Positions 12,394-24,620 of a stretch of 64,000 nucleotides of DNA are shown here, piece after piece. The first letter of the stretch is position 1, and each line of letters begins with the position of its first letter. The notes below the pieces were generated by a model. That model ran no database searches, was not told the DNA's origin, and saw only the letters and a program-made list of their open reading frames with translations. The translations under genes and the position numbers were made by a program. This DNA is from Margaritifera margaritifera (Eukaryota; Mollusca; Bivalvia; Unionida; Margaritiferidae): NCBI GenBank assembly GCA_029931535.1, contig JAQPZY010001436.1, forward strand, positions 516,001-580,000. The letters run 5' to 3'.

Positions 12394-12572
12394 GTTTCAT
12401 TTGTGTGGCAATTACAAAAACTGCTCCTGACAATTTGGACCATAAACTTGTTTCAGTGGGTGTGTATGATGGTTGATTGAGCAGGCATTGATAGTCTGTT
12501 GTCTTCCCTTAAAAAGGTAGGTAAATTAATTGATTTATAAATTCAGGTAAGAAACTTTTTCACTCCACCACA

Positions 12573-12704
12573 TTATTTGCTTGAATTGTGAAGACCTAAA
12601 TCTCGAACTAATTGCATTTGTTTAACTCCGGACTTAATCCTGCAAAGGGCTTCGATCTTCTTTGTAACAGTAATAGCTTTACGTTTCTGTATCCCGTTAT
12701 CCAT
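12573..12704 (-). pseudogene. N-terminal fragment of a pogo/Tigger-type transposase
   Basis: 43 codons from an ATG: MDNGIQKRKAITVTKKIEAL, then CRIKSGVKQMQLVRDLGLHN and SSK, then a stop. This matches the start of CENP-B/pogo N-terminal helix-turn-helix domains (KRKxxTxxxKxxxIxxxxxGxxxxxxARxxGLxxST). The rest of the transposase, including the DDE domain, is missing. Confidence 0.75.
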
Positions 12705-13691
12705 TGTGAAATATCCACTAATTAACACTCTGACACCAATTTCTTTGAACAACTACATCAAGAATAATTGTTAAGGAACAATGTGGTCATTTATATAGGG
12801 AATGCATGATATTATTCACTAGTCAGTTGATTGCGTGACGATTGTCTGATGACACCACAAAGCCACATGCACGTGTTGGCATTTTTTTTTTGTTGTTTTT
12901 TAAAAATGTTTTTATAAATCATTGCCCCATAATTTGAATAACCTTTAGCATCGAGATTGACTTTGATGATTAGCAATTACTTAAATTAATTGATTTATAA
13001 ATTCCGATGAGAATTTTCTTTCTTTTGAATACATTTGTACATAGAATGCATTGAATAAAAACACAAAGATGACTTACTGGCTTTATTGTTCATGATTCGA
13101 AAATAATAAGATTAACACTTTTGCAGTACTTAAAGAAATTTTTGAAATTATTGTAAAATTTTGGGAGCCACGCCATGATCGTGTTATATCCAAATTCATA
13201 CACTATCTATACCTCAAAGTAATAATTAATTTTGTAGACATTATTTTTCGTACTTTGAAAAAAAATATTTATTTTTTCATGTACAAAAAATATTTGAAAT
13301 TTCGGGAGCCATGCCATGATCGTGTTATATCCGAATTTGTGCTATAACGAAGCGTGCTATAGCAGGGCTTTACTGTATATAATTTTCTACTCCTATCAAT
13401 AAAATTTGCTTAGTCTCAGCATAGAACATAATAAGGTAATTAAGATTTGTGTCAGCAACATGCACTGTAGTAGCTGAGTTGAAGAAATAGACTTTGTAGC
13501 TATTCTACTACAGAGAAGTAAATTGATTTTTTGTGGTCTGTTCTTATGTTTTTTTTTTAGTAAAGTAAAATTCATTGCTGCCCAATTCATGATTTACAAG
13601 ATGAAGGATAGACTGAAGTGATTTCGATACAAGATGAGTTATAGTCCAAATAAATATGATCCACCATAAAAAAATTGTTTATTTTATCCAG

Positions 13692-13816
13692 GGTGCAGTG
13701 CCAAAAGGCAATGCTACAAGAGAAAATATCCTGAAGATGGGACTGAAGGAGGGTCAGGTGGTATATAAGTGTCCTAAGTGCATCAGCATTAAGCCAGAGA
13801 GAGCCCACCATTGCAG
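13692..13816 (+). CDS. ZDHHC3: ZDHHC3/7-like, exon with start of the Cys-rich domain
   Basis: The acceptor is atccag; the donor is TGCAG|gttcct, a weaker but usable GT site. It encodes [18 protein letters not shown], then [18 protein letters not shown], then RAHHC, phase 0 in and phase 2 out. It completes the DPG motif of the previous exon and supplies the first zinc ligands (CPKC and HHC) of the DHHC domain. The final AG is completed by the first base of the next exon to AGT (Ser), giving HHCS as in vertebrate ZDHHC3. Confidence 0.93.
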
Positions 13817-14410
13817 GTTCCTGTCTACTTTTCCCTTTTCTGCAGATTATGAGATCTTGTCTTTTTAGATATGAAAGAGTGAAAATGCAGCAGTAAACTA
13901 ATGTGCATATTTATCTCATACTTACTGAATTCAATCAGTTTTCTCCATCTAGTGATTATATTTAATCCTTCTCAAAAGTAAATTTGCCAAAACCAATAGA
14001 GACTTCCAAGATAGAAAAATTGCATAATTTTGAATGGTGTGTGGAAGTTGGTAATACTTGGTCAACAACATAAATATCTTTCAACATTGCTCTTTTGAAT
14101 GTAAACATTACTTTCCAAACACTGTACTCTTGTATTTACAAAGTTTTAAAGTAAATTATGGCTCTAAGTTGTTTTCAAAGAATTTGTTACTAATTCATCA
14201 TATGTGAAAACATTTGTGGGCAAAATTTTGTGGAGTTTAGTTTTCACAGCTATCATGGCCAAGTAATAAGTTCTGATAGTTCATAATGTCAAAAATCACC
14301 TCATTTTAACTTCTGCGTTTTCAAAAGTTTGATGCTGCATATGTTTGATAATGTATTAATTTTCCTATTGATAACATTTACTAATTTTTATGCATTTGTT
14401 TGTTTTTTAG
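13817..14410 (+). other. Intron 2 of the ZDHHC-like gene
   Basis: 594 bases of AT-rich sequence with no recognisable repeat or gene. Confidence 0.88.
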
Positions 14411-14507
14411 TGTGTGTCAGAGATGTATCAGAAAAATGGATCATCACTGCCCCTGGGTCAATAACTGTGTAGGAGAAAATAATCAAAAATATTTTGTTTT
14501 ATTTACA
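14411..14507 (+). CDS. ZDHHC3: ZDHHC3/7-like, catalytic DHHC exon
   Basis: The acceptor is gttttttag; the donor is ACA|gtaagt. It encodes [20 protein letters not shown] followed by [12 protein letters not shown]. The DHHC tetrad carries the cysteine that takes the acyl group; the surrounding Cys/His residues bind two zinc ions in this family. This is the most conserved exon and the strongest evidence for the gene's identity. Confidence 0.96.
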
Positions 14508-15210
14508 GTAAGTAAATATTTTTTTGTCCCCAAAAAAAATGAGCAAAACTAATTCTTGAAGACAATGGTAACACAGTGGTAGTCAGAGATGCAAAATGTT
14601 CCAATTATGGCAAAATCCTTCCTTGTTTTAGCCTCCAATTATGCCATTACAATCACTTCAGTTGGATTCTGATTTTCGGGTCAGATACAATTTTATATAC
14701 GCAAACTGCAATTTACAGTGTATCTTGATCACTTAAATGCCTGTGATATCTGATTATAATTCTTTTAATAAAGGGTACCCAGGTGGTTGTATCACATAAG
14801 CAATTCACCAATCATAATTCACATCAGTTTAGTGTTCTGATTCAACTGAGAAAGCTAGAGAAAGATGATGAAATGGAAGGCACCTGTTGAGGTGGTTTAT
14901 TTTCAAAATTGAGTATGCAATGCATCAACACTGGTCTAATACTTGCCTTTGCAGTCTTTTTTTTTTTGAACTCCAGGATGTCACATGTACCTGCTAACCT
15001 TTCAGACAGTGATGGTGTGGGATTGAGACTCAAAAAGTGGGTTTTGTGTCCCGAGGGAGGTCAGTGCACATGGCCCAAATAAAAGATGTAAAATTGAACA
15101 TAAGTTCCCTTGTCCTAGAAGTCTGTAGGAAATGACTGTTTTCTTTGAATAATTTTTCTACGCTTGCAAACAAAGCTACTGATAGACTTAGCATTTTCAT
15201 ATATTACCAT

Positions 15211-15234
15211 CACACACACACACACACACACACA
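15211..15234. repeat. CA microsatellite
   Basis: About twelve CA units in intron 3. Confidence 0.9.
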
Positions 15235-15998
15235 CTCACTAAATAAAACTAGAAGTGTGCATGGATACCCCACCCCAGTGCCTGAAATGACCTAAGCACA
15301 AAACAACACACAAGTGTGACATATACAAACAGATGGGGAAAAAAAGTTAACACTATGCCCCAACATCTGTCTAGGTGGGATAAAATAATACACAAGTTTT
15401 TGACTTTAAAGTGCATTATCAAACAAAATCAAATTCACTTAGCATCCACTTTGCATCATGTATAATTTAGTCATGAATTACTCCTAATTATCACCATTTT
15501 GGGGACAGTGGAGAAGATCCTTAACTTGTAGGTACAGACTTTGCCGCTCAATAGTTCCTTGGAGAGTTTGAAGGTGATACAAGTTTCATTAATTTTAATT
15601 TTTGCACTTATTAGAGACCTGATGGTACTGTTCTAACTTTCCCAGAGATCTTTTTGAATTTTTCTGAGCTTGGAATGATCTTTCTGCATCTGCATGGCTG
15701 TGTGAGGTAGTGTAAAGCATGCAATATCGATGATACTAGCTTTCATTTCTTATCTTGGCATTCCTGGTGGTAGATAGCAGTTGCATTTTGACATTTTGCT
15801 TTCAGAAAGGAATCACATTCCAGCTCCAAACTTTAGCATTTCAGATACTGAAATAGACATGCTTTGCTTTTTCATGATTACATGTATGAAGTAAAATCTG
15901 ACTTCAGAAACCTTGCTACTGATCACATACTAGCTTATAATCTTTAACAAAGACAACTTCACCAGTCCCATGTAAGGCAAACAAAGTGTAATAGCTAT

Positions 15999-16135
15999 TG
16001 TTTTTCAACACACACCACTGATTTGTCTTACTTCCAACAAACTAGGTTGTTCCACTTTGTGAACACACATCCCTGATTTACCTTACTTCCAACGAATTAG
16101 GTTGTTTAACTTTTGTGTACTTGAACTACGCAAAT
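15999..16135. repeat. Local duplication of about 65 bp
   Basis: TTACTTCCAACAAACTAGGT and TTACTTCCAACGAATTAGGT with matching flanks, in tandem. Confidence 0.6.
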
Positions 16136-16394
16136 TAGCCTAATAGGTTGCCCAACAGAAATGCTCAGATGACTAGCATCAAAACTTTCCCTACCTATTG
16201 TCAATCAAGTAAACTAGAATCATGGTTGTTTATCTCTGACCCTCTTTAATTTGTAATCGTCTTTATGACAATTAATTGTATAAACTACACACAGGTGATT
16301 GTATTCCATAAGCATTAAGCATAAAGGTATGCAAATCACTACATTTTACTGTTTATACAGGCTGCAGGTTATGGACATATATTAAATTGTCAAA

Positions 16395-16398
<4 letters not shown>

Positions 16399-16431
<33 letters not shown>
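16399..16431. repeat. CT microsatellite
   Basis: About sixteen CT units in intron 3. Confidence 0.95.
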
Positions 16432-16436
<5 letters not shown>

Positions 16437-17054
16437 CTCACTTTTTTTTATAGATTTGTTGGAAATTGTGTTTATATAAACATGATTCTGTCAACGGATT
16501 TGGGAGTCAAAAATAATGTTTTTCATGTGACACAACATGGTATGGCAGGTATGTGTCACATGTTGGGAAAGAAAAATGTAGGAAGCATGCTTCAACCAAA
16601 AAGCACTTGGCTCAGTGAGGTCTCGTGCTTTACATAAATTGTTGGATGAGAATGTGAAGTAATCCTGTTTGATATTCAGATTAAAATTTTTTTAAAGCTG
16701 TCATTCCTGTTTCACTTTGGTAGAGGTTGGTGTCTCTGAGTTGTGAAGCTCTTGAAACCGACTTCAGTAACCATAACATGGTTCTTCAGACTATTTTTCA
16801 AACCATAGTATTGTTCCTTACACTACTTTTTGAAACCATTAGATACATTGAATTTTAATATGCCCTTAATTATTCTCAATAATAAAACTTAAGTAATACG
16901 GAAGACAAAAGAGCATAAAATTATTATGTATTTTTTGCAATACTTTTGACACTTACATTTATTAGACAGTTTATGCTGATGACATTATTGCCTGTTGTGT
17001 TTTAGAATTGTTAAGTATAATCATCTGGAAATATGTTTTTATGTTATGTTTCAG

Positions 17055-17136
17055 ATGTATATATGTCTAATATCCATCCATGCGATTTACATGTCTGTGC
17101 AGCATTTCATTTTCTGTTTAGCAAAAGATTGGAAAG
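17055..17136 (+). CDS. ZDHHC3: ZDHHC3/7-like, TM3 exon
   Basis: The acceptor is gtttcag; the donor is AAAG|gtgagt. It encodes MYICLISIHAIYMSVQHFIF then CLAKDWK, phase 0 in and phase 1 out. With FVLFT from the previous exon it forms the third membrane helix. It aligns with the [20 protein letters not shown] segment of ZDHHC3. Confidence 0.92.
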
Positions 17137-17530
17137 GTGAGTTCATTCTTTGTATTTGAAATATAACACCAGTTTTTCATCACAAAATATATTTTGTTGT
17201 GATACATTATGGGAGAACATTGTTTTATTTAAGTTCATGGTGGGTTTACCGTGGCAAATTGAATGACTTATTGCTAGGAAAAAATACTTATAACTGTTAC
17301 AGTAAAACCATTTTGACATACAATTTAGGCTTTACAGATGGTGATTTCATGTCGTGTGACACAAATGCCCTTTTCGTTTCAACTGTTGTGAATATCTCTT
17401 TTTTTTAAAACAAGATGCATTGATAACTTTCTGCAGCAGCTTATATGTGATTGATAGTCAATAATTCTTACCAGAACGACTACAAGAAGCATACATATTT
17501 AACCTGTATATCAAGGACATCTGTTAATAA

Positions 17531-17810
17531 AGGATAAAATGTGTAAATTCCCTTGAGGATAAAATGTGTAAATTCCCTTGAGTATAAAATGTGTAAATTT
17601 CCTTGAGTATAAAATGTGTAAATTCCCTTGAGGATAAAATGTGTAAATTCCCTTGAGTATAAAATGTATAAATTCCCTTGCGGATAAAATGTGTAAATTC
17701 CCTTGAGGATAAAATGTGTAAATTCCCTTGGGTATAAAATGTGTAAATTCCCTTGAGGATAAAATGTGTAAATTCCCTTTAGGATAAAATGTGTAAATTC
17801 CCTTGAGTAT
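17531..17810. repeat. 25-bp minisatellite, 11 copies
   Basis: Unit AGGATAAAATGTGTAAATTC then CCTTG, at exact 25-bp spacing from 17531 to 17781, with G/T variants at two sites. The unit has no stop on the minus strand over three repeats, which explains the 116-codon open stretch there (ILKGIYTFYPQGNL type). Confidence 0.93.
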
Positions 17811-18733
17811 TCTGTATGGACCGGTTTCATTGTACTTTCTCTCAGGTTAAGGTCATGCTTGATGATAAGTCCATTCTAACTTTTACAAACAGTAACCAGA
17901 TAAAGGCTCCAATTTTACCAAAGAAATTACAGCCATAGTAAAATCTTCCAACAAAAAAAACAACAAATTTCATCTTTTCAGATTCCAGCTCCACACTAAA
18001 AGCCTTGCAAAACCTTAAATTTGAGAACCCATTAATATCCAGATCTTACAGAAACATGATTTGCTCATACAATCTGGAGAAAGTATTCTGTACTGCTGAC
18101 TGCCTAGTCACATTAATTTAGTATTAAGGGCAATGAAAGGGTGGATAAAACAGCTTTAGCTGCCCTGCATTTACTTATTTCCAAATGGAAGATTCTATAT
18201 GCTAACTTTAAATGTTATATAAATTGGCATGTTGTATATATTTGTCAAATTTGTGGAATGAAACTCAACAAACAAGCTTCAGAACATCAAACCCACCAAT
18301 GGGGAGTGGCATTTCTCATATAGAACAACTCGGAGATGAGTTGGTATTGTGCCAGTCACACATGGGATAAACATACCTGACTCATCCATACTTTCTGGAG
18401 GATGAACCATGACCAGACTGCATATCCAACTACTTTGGACATATCGAATCATTGCATCAACCCAGTTATTTATCTCTGATGAGTTACACCACTGATGAAA
18501 CCAGTAAAGGTCTCGTGACCAGTCCACCAGCCCAGGAGATGGGAGGAAGTACATTTACATTCCTTCAGGCATCTTCATATTCTCATCAAGTGTATCAACT
18601 TCCACCCTGTGAGATTTTTTGTTTATGTGAACTCCATTAAGAAACTTTATGATGATGGTACCACCCAAAAGAATGCAATTTATAAACAAAATTTGATCCT
18701 TTATTTTATACAGTTTTATATTCTATACTATTA

Positions 18734-18790
18734 CAGTGATACCCCTCTTAAACAGCACCCCCCCCCCCCCTCCCGACCAGCGGCAACTCA
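18734..18790. mobile_element. Possible single transposon end with C run
   Basis: TACAGTGATACCCCTCTTAA then ACAGCACCCC resembles a pogo-type terminus. No matching right end was found nearby. A run of about ten C follows. Confidence 0.3.
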
Positions 18791-19787
18791 CTTTATACTA
18801 CCAGAATCCCTTGGCACTGACAAGTCTGTGTTCAAAAGTACTGCTTTAGGATGGCCACACCTCTAACCTGGCTGGCAGCCAGCATAGTAGTGCCAAAAAA
18901 ATTCAAATTTACCACTCACAATCAGACACATGATGGGGTTTACAGATATAAATCTCACAAATATTTGTTGATTTCTAAGTTTAACACATTGAAATTATTG
19001 CCAACGTGTCAGTAAAGTACCTAAGTTTAATCTATACAAAAAGGTAAGTAATCTGATCATCCTTACTGCTGTGTGTTCCTTAGATGTCAGGTTTTGTCAG
19101 TGTATTTATTACTGGCTATTATTACCACTGATAGTTATCAAGATAGCAAAAGCTAACAGCTGAGAAGTATTGTACAGCTGAAATCAGCATGATATCCAGT
19201 CCCCATAAATAAAAATGGTATGTTAGCCATTGTGGCTTCTCTCTTATAGATTACAAAAGGTGTTTGAAAGGGTACCAGACTAAAACCAGTTGATCACTTA
19301 ACAAGCTCACTTACTCTGCAAACAGAGTATTTTGTTTAATAGCTACAAATTAGTTTGACTGTGGTATAGTTGCCAATGAAGGAATTAGTTGTTGCAGAAA
19401 GTATAAATATCATGAGACATTCTGAGTTTAGAAGCAAAAGTGAAAGCACTTTGACTAAATGAAAAGAGAGAGAGTACTTTGATCACTGCTGTCCACTTTG
19501 TTACATTCTGCAGCAGTGAAAAAAATAGAATGGACAGAGAATGATAGTTACAGCAAGATGTTTGTACCCTGATTTATATTGAAAAGGTTTTCAAATGGTT
19601 TTGCACCATGATTGATGATTAATTAAAATTATTTAAATAACATCAATTTTTTATATAAGTTTAATCACATTGATTCCATAAGATGCATGGGATTTTAAAA
19701 TGCAAATATTAAATATTTCAAAATTAATTATGCTGTTTTTACTTTACATGTAATCAGGTAATTGTTACTCACTTTATATGAAATTAT

Positions 19788-19882
19788 CTGAGTGATTCCC
19801 CTCTAGAAAGGCCACCCCACTTATAAGGCCACATTCCTGCTATGGAAGGGGCAGTCTTATAAGAGAGGAACCACTCTATTGT
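19788..19882. mobile_element. Short inverted-repeat MITE
   Basis: GAGTGATTCCCCTCT at left pairs with AGAGAGGAACCACTC at right, with inner ACTTATAAGGCC / GTCTTATAAG also paired. The CAGTGATTCCCCTCT-type end suggests the pogo group. Confidence 0.5.
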
Positions 19883-20068
19883 TTATTTTGTATATCTTTT
19901 AAAGAATTTAACATCTTTAATTTTTATCTTGTAGTAAATCATTTACATCTATTTGGAATAGTTTATCTTCCAAAAGTTTTTGTGCAATTCTTCATTTTTA
20001 CATTTATAGAACTTTAATTTTAATTGGCACCATATAGCCATTATTGTGCTGACATGCCATTAAATGCT

Positions 20069-20118
20069 AATACATACATACATACATACATACATACATA
20101 CATACATACATACATACA

Positions 20119-20152
<34 letters not shown>

Positions 20153-20221
20153 CACATACATACATACATACATACATACATACATACTTACATACATACT
20201 TACATACATACATACATATAT
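20069..20221. repeat. ATAC tetranucleotide microsatellite
   Basis: About 150 bp of ATAC with a few TATA/CACA/CTTA interruptions, open on both strands (YIHT / VCMY peptides). Confidence 0.95.
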
Positions 20222-20399
20222 TTATACAATATTTTCGCAACATTTTATCCAAGAAAACTTGAAGCAGATGGTAAACCCACTCAACTTTTTTTTTTATTAA
20301 ACAATTTGCTAGACAGCACCCCACTCCCAACAGTTTATGATAGGAGAAGTACTGTTACTATAAATTTAAATTATATATTACATTTTTTTGCATTTACAG

Positions 20400-20530
20400 A
20401 ATGTTCGGGAGTGTCACCCCCTGCTACCACAGTTTTCTTAATTCTCCTAGTGTTTGAAGGCCTCCTGTTTGGAATCTTCACAGCCATCATGTGTGGATCA
20501 CAGATGTCTTCTATTTGCTCAGATGAAACA
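20400..20530 (+). CDS. ZDHHC3: ZDHHC3/7-like, TM4 exon
   Basis: The acceptor is catttacag; the donor is ACA|gtaagt. It encodes [20 protein letters not shown], then [20 protein letters not shown] and SDET, phase 1 in and phase 0 out. This is the fourth membrane helix plus the start of the cytosolic TTxE-equivalent region. The exon lies only about 180 bases after a long ATAC microsatellite. Confidence 0.93.
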
Positions 20531-21211
20531 GTAAGTATTTTATAACATATGTTTCATATGAATACAGTGAAACCTATTTAATGTTTATTGCTTTGAAACA
20601 TCAGACACAGAAAATTATTGGGCAAAATAATGTTATTTTTCCTGCATAAATATGAACTGCCATTACTCATAATCAGAATTTTTAAAAATGTCAACATTTG
20701 TTCCAATACTTGGTGGGGTTTTTTGTCAGGTGAAATATCAGCAACATTATGATGTAAATATTAATTTATATAGGATAGATCTCTTATATAAAATGTGGTC
20801 TCACTGATGCCAGGAAAAAGTTAAAGTCAGTGTGAATATGGACTACCACACAATCTACAATGCTACATTTAGCTGGTACTGATAAAATTGAAGGTTATTT
20901 GTTGTTAAACTACATTATTTAGCTTAAAAATATTTTATCATTATTATTCATTTAAAAACATTTTATTCAGAAGAAAAAGTGTGCAAGCCACATAAAGGAT
21001 TCAACATTTTATTATAGATCTTATGGAGATAGATGGTTACTCTACCCTGTTATGAGATGTTCGCAGACAAATGATTTAGATTCATAATTTCATTTCTTAA
21101 ATTTACAAAGCATGAAACAGACTCAGATTCTCTATTTATTTTATATTTTAACCATAGGTGTGTTGAGATATAAATATTGTAGTGATTTAATCAGTATTGG
21201 ATGGCATAACC

Positions 21212-21404
21212 TACCGTATATACTCGCCTATAAGCGGATACCAACTGCAAACTGCACAGGCCCAGATCTGGGTCTGCACAGTTTGTAAAGACTAATCAGT
21301 AGAACAAACAACATAGACCTTGATCTGCCGGTGCATTATGCAACAGCAGATCAGGGTCTATGTTGTTTGCATTTTGACCCGGATTATATGCAAGTATATA
21401 CTGT
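21212..21404. mobile_element. Palindromic MITE, copy B
   Basis: Starts TACCGTATATACTCGCCTAT. The order of the two hairpins is reversed relative to copy A: CCAGATCTGGG comes first and the CCTGATCTGC/GCAGATCAGGG hairpin second. Confidence 0.7.
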
Positions 21405-23260
21405 TGGCTCATTTCATTGATCAAACCACTATTTAATCTGACCAAAAAGCATGGTAAAATGCTGTCTATCAAAATGGTTTTCTTACAGAAAATAAAAAAT
21501 GCCCTCCAGTGACGTTAATGATAGACTTAGCACTTTAGTTAAGAACAAAAGACTTTGAATTGGCCTTCAGTTTATTTCTTTATTTATTTTTTGGGGCACT
21601 ACCAGCAACATGCAAAAACATTGATCTTCCATTTTTGTATACTTGAGTTTTGAGAATTTGCCAATCCTATTGCGGTCATTTCCAGAAAATTGAAAATTTG
21701 AACACCAGAATTATTCAGAATGGCAATTTATAAAAGCTTAAATAATGAAGAAAAAAATAGTTTTTTTTAAGTGCTTGAATTTTTACAGGTTTTACAGGTA
21801 GATGTGCACAATTTTCGTGGAAGTTTGTTCTACACACTTGATGAATTAGGGTTGGAGGTAGTAGGACTGATAAAAAACACAGAGAAAACTGATATGAAAT
21901 TGTTACATTCCACAAAAGTTTTATCCAGATAAAGTCTTGTTATGTAAAAGTATCATTATATGTATTCTGAGACACACTAGTGTTGTATTTATTCATGTAC
22001 ATGTACAATGCACATCAAGTTGCAAACAGTGCAGACAAAGATCTGCTGGCACATCAGTGGAGATATTTTGTGTTATTTTATGGAAAGGTTAGATAATTGT
22101 GCCCAGAATAGGTTGACAGGTTCATTGGTTCTCATGGAGTTGTTTCCCTTTGCATTGGTTCTTATGGAGTTGGTTTCCTTTTCTATTTCATATGTTGTAA
22201 TCAGTCAGCCTTCAATGGAAGGATTTATGGAGAATTCTTGAATTATCAGGACATATATTGATGTGCATAGAAATAACCTTGAGAAATGAATCATGATATA
22301 TATGCCTTATATTTTCAAGCCCTACATTTTTTCTTCATTAAATTCATCCAATATTCAGAAAAGTTCCCTCCCTCCTTTATTTTTGAATGGAGGTCAAAAT
22401 TTCTTCCCCATAATTTTTATTTCTTGAAGAGACCCAAACTAGAGAGTTGGTATTTTGCCCCACTTTACTGCAAATTATTAGGGTGAATTCATTTATTTTT
22501 ATGGATATAAATTTTTTTGTTTTTGCAAAAAATGACATTTTTCTTGGTTCTTTGATTGTGGATGCAGGGTCACAATATAGATTTACTAACATGAGGTTGA
22601 GACAAGGATTTATCAGACCCAGAATAATGATATTCACCAAGGGTATAGTCTAGGGAAAGTTATCCAAAACTCTGGGCGAAAAGTGATCAGGAAATCGAGC
22701 AATACTATCTCCATGTGCATACTATTTTTGAGAGAAAAAAATGGAATTTTTATCAGTATTTTAGTTGTGTAAATCCATTTGCCTTATGTCTGGAGCATTT
22801 GAAGCAGAGAAATTTGGGTAGATTGAAAGATGGTCTTACTGTGACTCTTTTTAATCATATTGCATTGGTAATCAAAAACAGTGGTACATAAATATGAAGA
22901 GTCACCTCAATTGTTCATTATTTAATTTAGGCTCAAAATTTTGGCCTGAAAAACTCAGTGTCTAATATACATTCTCTGTGTAATTGATTAGCATTAACAA
23001 AACTGTGATGGAAGAAATACAGAGAAGTATAACACAATGAATACACAAATCTGGTTTTTGGCACCTTCAGGTTTTCCCTTTCCTGGTCTCTGATCACACT
23101 TGATTTCCCGATCATGGGTTGCCAGGGGTGAGAGTGCTATAATAAAGCACTCCAGGTTATCCTTGATCACTCTGACTTTTGACACAAGGCAGAATTAATG
23201 TCTTCAAGATCAGGTTATGTTGTGTATAAAAACCATATTAAAAATGTCAGAAACTTCAAT

Positions 23261-23442
23261 TACCGTCTATACTCGCTTATAAGTCAAGTCCAACTGCAAA
23301 CAACATAGACCTGATGTGCCAGCACATAATGTGCCAGCAGATCAGGGTCAGTGTTGTTTGTTCTACTAATTACTTCTAACAAACTGCATAGACCCATATC
23401 TACTGGTGTATTATGCAATGGCAGATCTGGGTATGGTACGGT
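23261..23442. mobile_element. Palindromic MITE, copy C (right end truncated)
   Basis: Starts TACCGTCTATACTCGCTTAT. Both hairpins are present, but the right terminal repeat is lost after GGCAGATCTGGGTATGG. Confidence 0.65.
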
Positions 23443-24325
23443 AGTTACAAACCAGTGAGTAAAATACCATATTCATTAAAATCTTATCTGGAACTCTGTG
23501 AGATCGTACATAAGGACACCACTTTTATGTCAATTACATGACATACTGTGAATTCACTTATGTTTTTCACTAATCAGTTTTTATGGATTTTGTTTTCAAA
23601 GTGAGCTGCAGATATAAATACCCAAGGTAGAATATCTGTTCTAAAAATCCTATTTCTGTCAGAGACATATGAATAAATTGAAGTATCAATGAAATTTTTG
23701 CAAAACCACCAAAAAAATGGTCTCCATTAAAACAAATGAATAACAGTTTACCTTGTTGTTCAGGTTGCCCTTTGCTATTTTTTGTTCTGTCAGTTGAGAA
23801 AGATAAGACACACTTAATATAAATTAGAGTGTGTTATGATCATCTTGTCTCTTATCATTCATTTCAATTTCATACATGTAACTCCTGTTTTCATCTTTTA
23901 TTTTGGGTCAGAATTTAATCTTTCTAGAAATTAAGTTTAAAAATTGATTTTAAAAATTTCAAAGTTGATTTTAAAACATATTTCATTAAAACTGGCTAAT
24001 TGTAATTCAGTCTCTGTCACTGCAGGCAAAATATCAATTCTGTCCATGCTTCCTTGATACTAGTTTTTTGCAAATATTAGATTTTCAGTTTTTCATGCAG
24101 CTTAAATCTACACATGTAGGGAATGTGTGTGTAATATGCCCTTTAAATTCACCTAAATTTGTAGATTGAACAGGCTAATGTACTATTCTGTCCACACAGA
24201 AAGATATATAGATAGTTATCATCAGTCAGTCCACACTTTGTCTCAAAAAATTTAGCAAAAATGCATTGCATGAAAAAAAACTTGATTTTTAAATGTCACT
24301 ATTTTTTTAAACTTCATTTTGTCCA

Positions 24326-24476
24326 GCAGCCACCTCTTGGAAGTGAAGCATATGACCTCTTAAGACAGGTGACTGCTGAACAGAGGTTTATTTCTTCTGT
24401 AAATAATTCCTTTAAGGGACATCAACAGAGTGGCTGTTTAAAGGAAATGGTTGCTTAAAAGAGGTGGCTTTTGAGG
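24326..24476. mobile_element. Probable MITE with inverted ends
   Basis: CAGCAGCCACCTCTTG at left and AAAAGAGGTGGCTTTTG at right are inverted; the inner TTCCTTTAAGGG / TTTAAAGGAA also pair. Confidence 0.4.
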
Positions 24477-24484
24477 CAAGTTTG

Positions 24485-24620
24485 GTAAATTATGGGTTTC
24501 ACTTGCACATAATGTATGCCCTACTACAAACAGTGTAGACCCAAATCTGGTGTCACATAATATGCCAGGAGATCGGGGTGTATGATTTTCATTTATTACA
24601 TGTATGTATGTATTTGGTAT
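24485..24620. mobile_element. Degenerate piece of the palindromic MITE
   Basis: Contains ACAAACAGTGTAGACCCAAAT and a CATAATATGCCAGGAGATCGGGGTGTATGA-like partner, with no clear ends. Confidence 0.4.

Larger units (their letters stand above)
9792..13377 (-). mobile_element. Pogo/Tigger-like DNA transposon, decayed, hosting a nested element
   Basis: The left end TACAGTAAAGCCCCGCTATA then GCACG is mirrored at the right by CGTGCTATAGCAGGGCTTTA then CTGTA, giving about 24-bp terminal inverted repeats flanked by TA, as expected for pogo-type elements. A subterminal repeat (GGGAGCCACGCCATGATCGT) occurs twice near the right end. A truncated transposase start is on the minus strand at 12573-12704. The element at 10003-11594 has been inserted inside it. 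Confidence 0.8.
9550..13691 (+). other. Intron 1 of the ZDHHC-like gene
   Basis: About 4.1 kb. Apart from short flanks it is almost entirely one decayed pogo-like transposon (9792-13377) with another element nested inside it. No other exon is seen. Confidence 0.85.
15780..16560. repeat. Dispersed repeat, first copy
   Basis: It shares two separated blocks with 28040-28600: around GGAAATTGTGTTTATATAAA / AGAAATTGTGTTTTTATAAA and around AGTAAAATCTGACTTCA / AGTAAAATCCAAATTCA, in the same order. No coding sequence recognised. Confidence 0.4.
14508..17054 (+). other. Intron 3 of the ZDHHC-like gene
   Basis: About 2.5 kb. It holds a CA run near 15211-15234, a CT run near 16399-16430, a local duplication at 15999-16135 and a dispersed repeat at about 15780-16560 that has a second copy near 28040-28600. 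No gene is seen. Confidence 0.85.
17137..20399 (+). other. Intron 4 of the ZDHHC-like gene
   Basis: About 3.3 kb. It holds the 25-bp minisatellite at 17531-17810, a degenerate element end with a C run near 18734-18775, a 95-bp MITE at 19788-19882 and the ATAC microsatellite at 20069-20221. Confidence 0.85.

Noticed and set aside
17480..17830. Minus-strand 116-codon repetitive frame
   Set aside because: Translation of the 25-bp minisatellite; the period is not a multiple of three, so the peptide repeats only every 75 bp.
18279..18554. 91-codon minus-strand open stretch
   Set aside because: It reads plausibly, but no family was recognised and it lacks exon boundaries; more likely part of an old repeat or chance.
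20024..20545. 173-codon frame starting before the ATAC repeat and running into the TM4 exon
   Set aside because: The first part is translated microsatellite and intron; only 20400-20530 is exon, shown by its acceptor and donor and by family alignment.
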